Shown here one piece after another: positions 18,920 through 20,915 of a stretch of 20,915 nucleotides of DNA (its first letter is position 1; each line of letters begins with the position of its first letter). Both the position numbers and the translations under genes were made by a program. The stretch is from Seison nebaliae (taxonomy: Eukaryota > Rotifera > Pararotatoria > Seisonacea > Seisonidae). The notes under the pieces are model-generated. The model was not told the DNA's origin and searched no databases. It worked only from the letters and a program-made list of their open reading frames with translations. The DNA lies in contig JALJEE010000262.1 in assembly GCA_023231475.1 (NCBI GenBank), positions 1-20,915 of the forward strand, read 5' to 3'.

Positions 18920-20827
18920 AAATTGATTTTATACTATTAATGTGAAAACCAAATATAATCCTATTTTAAACATTTCCAAACTTATTTTTTACACATTAAT
19001 AGGTATATATTTAATATATTATCGATAATAATATATTATATATCACATTTTATGGATATACAGTAGAAATACGTCATATACGTTTTACTACATATATATC
19101 TATAGACTATGTACAATTTGTATCTGTATCCAATATGTTCGATAAATGATCTGTTTGATTTGATTGAAGCTTTCTAATTAGATGTACCTCATAATAATTA
19201 TTTTTATTATCTACAAGATCAATTGTGTGAAAATTGTGAGATGTTTACAAAATATGTAAAAAAAGGTATTTGGTAAGACTTGTGAGAGTAACGAAAATTT
19301 TTCGTACTATTTTCTTCTAGGTGATTTGAGAAAATGATGTTAATGCTTCTTTGGAAATAAAAAAATTATTATTTAGATATTGACTTACAGTTAGATAGAA
19401 TTATTAAACAGTAATACTAAACAGTATGTTAAACTTGTATCACTATGGTAACACGCTATATTATATATTATGATGTTTTAGAAGTAGTTAATAATCAGTC
19501 GTAACAGCGAAGGACAGACACATGTTGTATTAATCTGTAATATAGTTGTTGAATGTCCATTAGAGAGGTGTTCATGAAATGGAATAAAATGAAAATTGAA
19601 TGGAAATGTTTTGAGTGGGGAATGTAGAGTTTAGATCCAGTTACTTGAGTAATAGAATAGTCGAAAGAACTGTACATTGTACAATTATCATGAAATCCTC
19701 AAATATGTTTCCCGCCTTTGTTGATGGTCCTCCTGATTTCGAATATTACTAATTTGATGTATAAATAAATAATGAAAGTAATTGTTCTCTTCCCTTTTGT
19801 GAATAACCTCATTTTTGAAGTTCAAATTAATTGAATGTTTAATAATTATTTACAGTTCGATCATTTTCTAATGATCTTGAAGAGGAAACCATATGAATGA
19901 TTAAAGTCTGACGGACTTTGAGTTTACTGATAGAAAACATATAAGAATGATGATTGCAGAACATTTATTTTCGCATTAAACTTTAACTTCTCTTCTGTTT
20001 TATTGACAGATCGGTTCACGATCCATTGATCACAGTGAAAAATTCATGTTCTTGAGGTTAGAAATTAACCATTTTCGGTTTAGGAAGATGAAAGTTTTTA
20101 GTTTGTACCAGTTGTAACCGCCCGAAGGAACAAACGCCTTCAAGACATCATTCACCACACAATCTTCTCATTCCACTAATGGAAAATTATTTCACTATGT
20201 TCTTAAACGGCTTCATCTTTCGCATATTTTAATGAAAAATGTGAAAATTGTTAATGAATGTTATTCGACACGTCCAATAAAGATCAAACTGTGAAGACTA
20301 TTATAACACTTTAGAATCTGAAAATTTGGTTAATCTTATTCATCAGAATAATCAGTCTCATCAATATTCCTATTAAAGATTAGAAGTCTTCTAATATTTT
20401 TTATTTCTATTTTTCGTTCTACTAAAAAGTATACCATCATTTTTTACAAAAACGATATTTTGTTTATAATGATGTTAAATATCTGGTTTAATATACTGTA
20501 TTGCTCGTCAGATTTTGATGAATACTATTCTATTCATAGAAATATTCTATCAGCAGTACAATTAACAGAAACATTGAAATTAATCAGTCAGTTTTCTTTC
20601 TAACACAATGAAAAGATTAATCAATATAGAAAAAAACTTCGTTAGATGTGTTCAAATATCAATTCTTCGGTTCATATGATTCAGGTAGAAAACTGAAAAA
20701 GTTTTGTAACTACGATTTTGTTTGTATCGATTTAATTAATTTAAGAAGTGATGACGGAATAATTAATAGTTGATACTTTATAAATATAAAATTTTCCATT
20801 AAACAGATAATATTTCATTCAAAAAGA
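18920..20827. other. AT-rich stretch without a supported gene
   Basis: The sequence contains an imperfect AT palindrome around ATTATCGATAAT at about 19017-19028. A possible exon at 20011-20113 follows TTTTATTGACAG and reads IGSRSIDHSEKFMFLRLE before a stop at 20116. Nothing else is supportable. Confidence 0.4.
20779..20786 (+). promoter_or_regulatory. TATA box of the right-edge gene
   Basis: TATAAATA lies 42 bp before the ATG at 20828. A start site about 30 bp downstream would give a 5' UTR of roughly 20 bp. Confidence 0.5.
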
Positions 20828-20915
20828 ATGTCTTTCCATCATACATTCGGTTTCATATTTTTCACATTATTCATAGGTGGTCATTCTCTAATATATGAGA
20901 ATGGAATACCGCGAT
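20828..20915 (+). CDS. N-terminus of a secreted or membrane protein, cut by the window edge
   Basis: ATG at 20828 begins 29 codons that run off the right edge. The start is a signal peptide: MSFHHTFG, core FIFFTLFIGG, a likely cut after GHS, then LIYENGIPR. A TATA box upstream and an A-rich leader (TTCATTCAAAAAG) directly before the ATG support a true start. Too little is present to name a family. Confidence 0.5.
   Translation, partial: MSFHHTFGFIFFTLFIGGHSLIYENGIPR

Noticed and set aside
1-20915. CRISPR arrays, operons, integrases, rRNA or toxin-antitoxin pairs
   Set aside because: None of the hallmarks are present; the only regularly spaced repeat (3266-3344) has no spacers.

Overview
This window is eukaryotic nuclear DNA, about 70% A+T by eye, from an invertebrate animal. 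The strongest evidence is a complete amyloid precursor protein (APP) family gene on the minus strand, a family known only from animals, split by eight very short GT-AG introns (43-54 bp). The neighbouring pleckstrin-homology gene has introns of the same small size (45-81 bp). I cannot assign the phylum. Compact-intron lineages such as nematodes, rotifers, mites or orthonectids would all fit.

Layout. (1) 1-2809, plus strand: a long intronless reading frame, open at the left edge. Its N-terminal two thirds are Ser/Lys/Glu/Asn-rich with a polyglutamine run, and its C-terminal part looks globular; I do not recognise it. (2) 2977-3344: a repeat with an inverted terminal motif and a tandem array of about 16-bp units. 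(3) 3549-3812: a decayed copy of the last ~300 bp of the first gene. (4) 4218-5338, plus strand: a five-exon gene for an OSBP/ORP-type PH-domain protein with no lipid-transfer domain. (5) 5478-5753, minus strand: a possible small secreted protein lying in the overlapping 3' regions of genes (4) and (6), which converge. (6) 5879-8314, minus strand: nine-exon APP homologue of 681 residues, from signal peptide through E1, E2, an acidic juxtamembrane stretch and the transmembrane helix to the GYENPTY tail.

The right-hand 12 kb is sparse. It holds two tRNA-headed, poly(A)-tailed SINE-like elements on the minus strand (15737-16060 and 18828-18919) that share a 3' tail. It also holds several short coding-like stretches I can only call candidates (9559-9963, 11393-11596, 13921-14203, 16746-16910). 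At the right edge a plus-strand gene begins with a signal peptide behind a TATA box (20828 onward).

No operon, CRISPR array, rRNA or intact tRNA was found. The supported genes have unrelated jobs (membrane adhesion or signalling for APP, phosphoinositide or membrane binding for the PH protein), and nothing in the sequence ties them into one pathway. All splice structures here were inferred by hand from consensus signals, frame continuity and protein-family fit.
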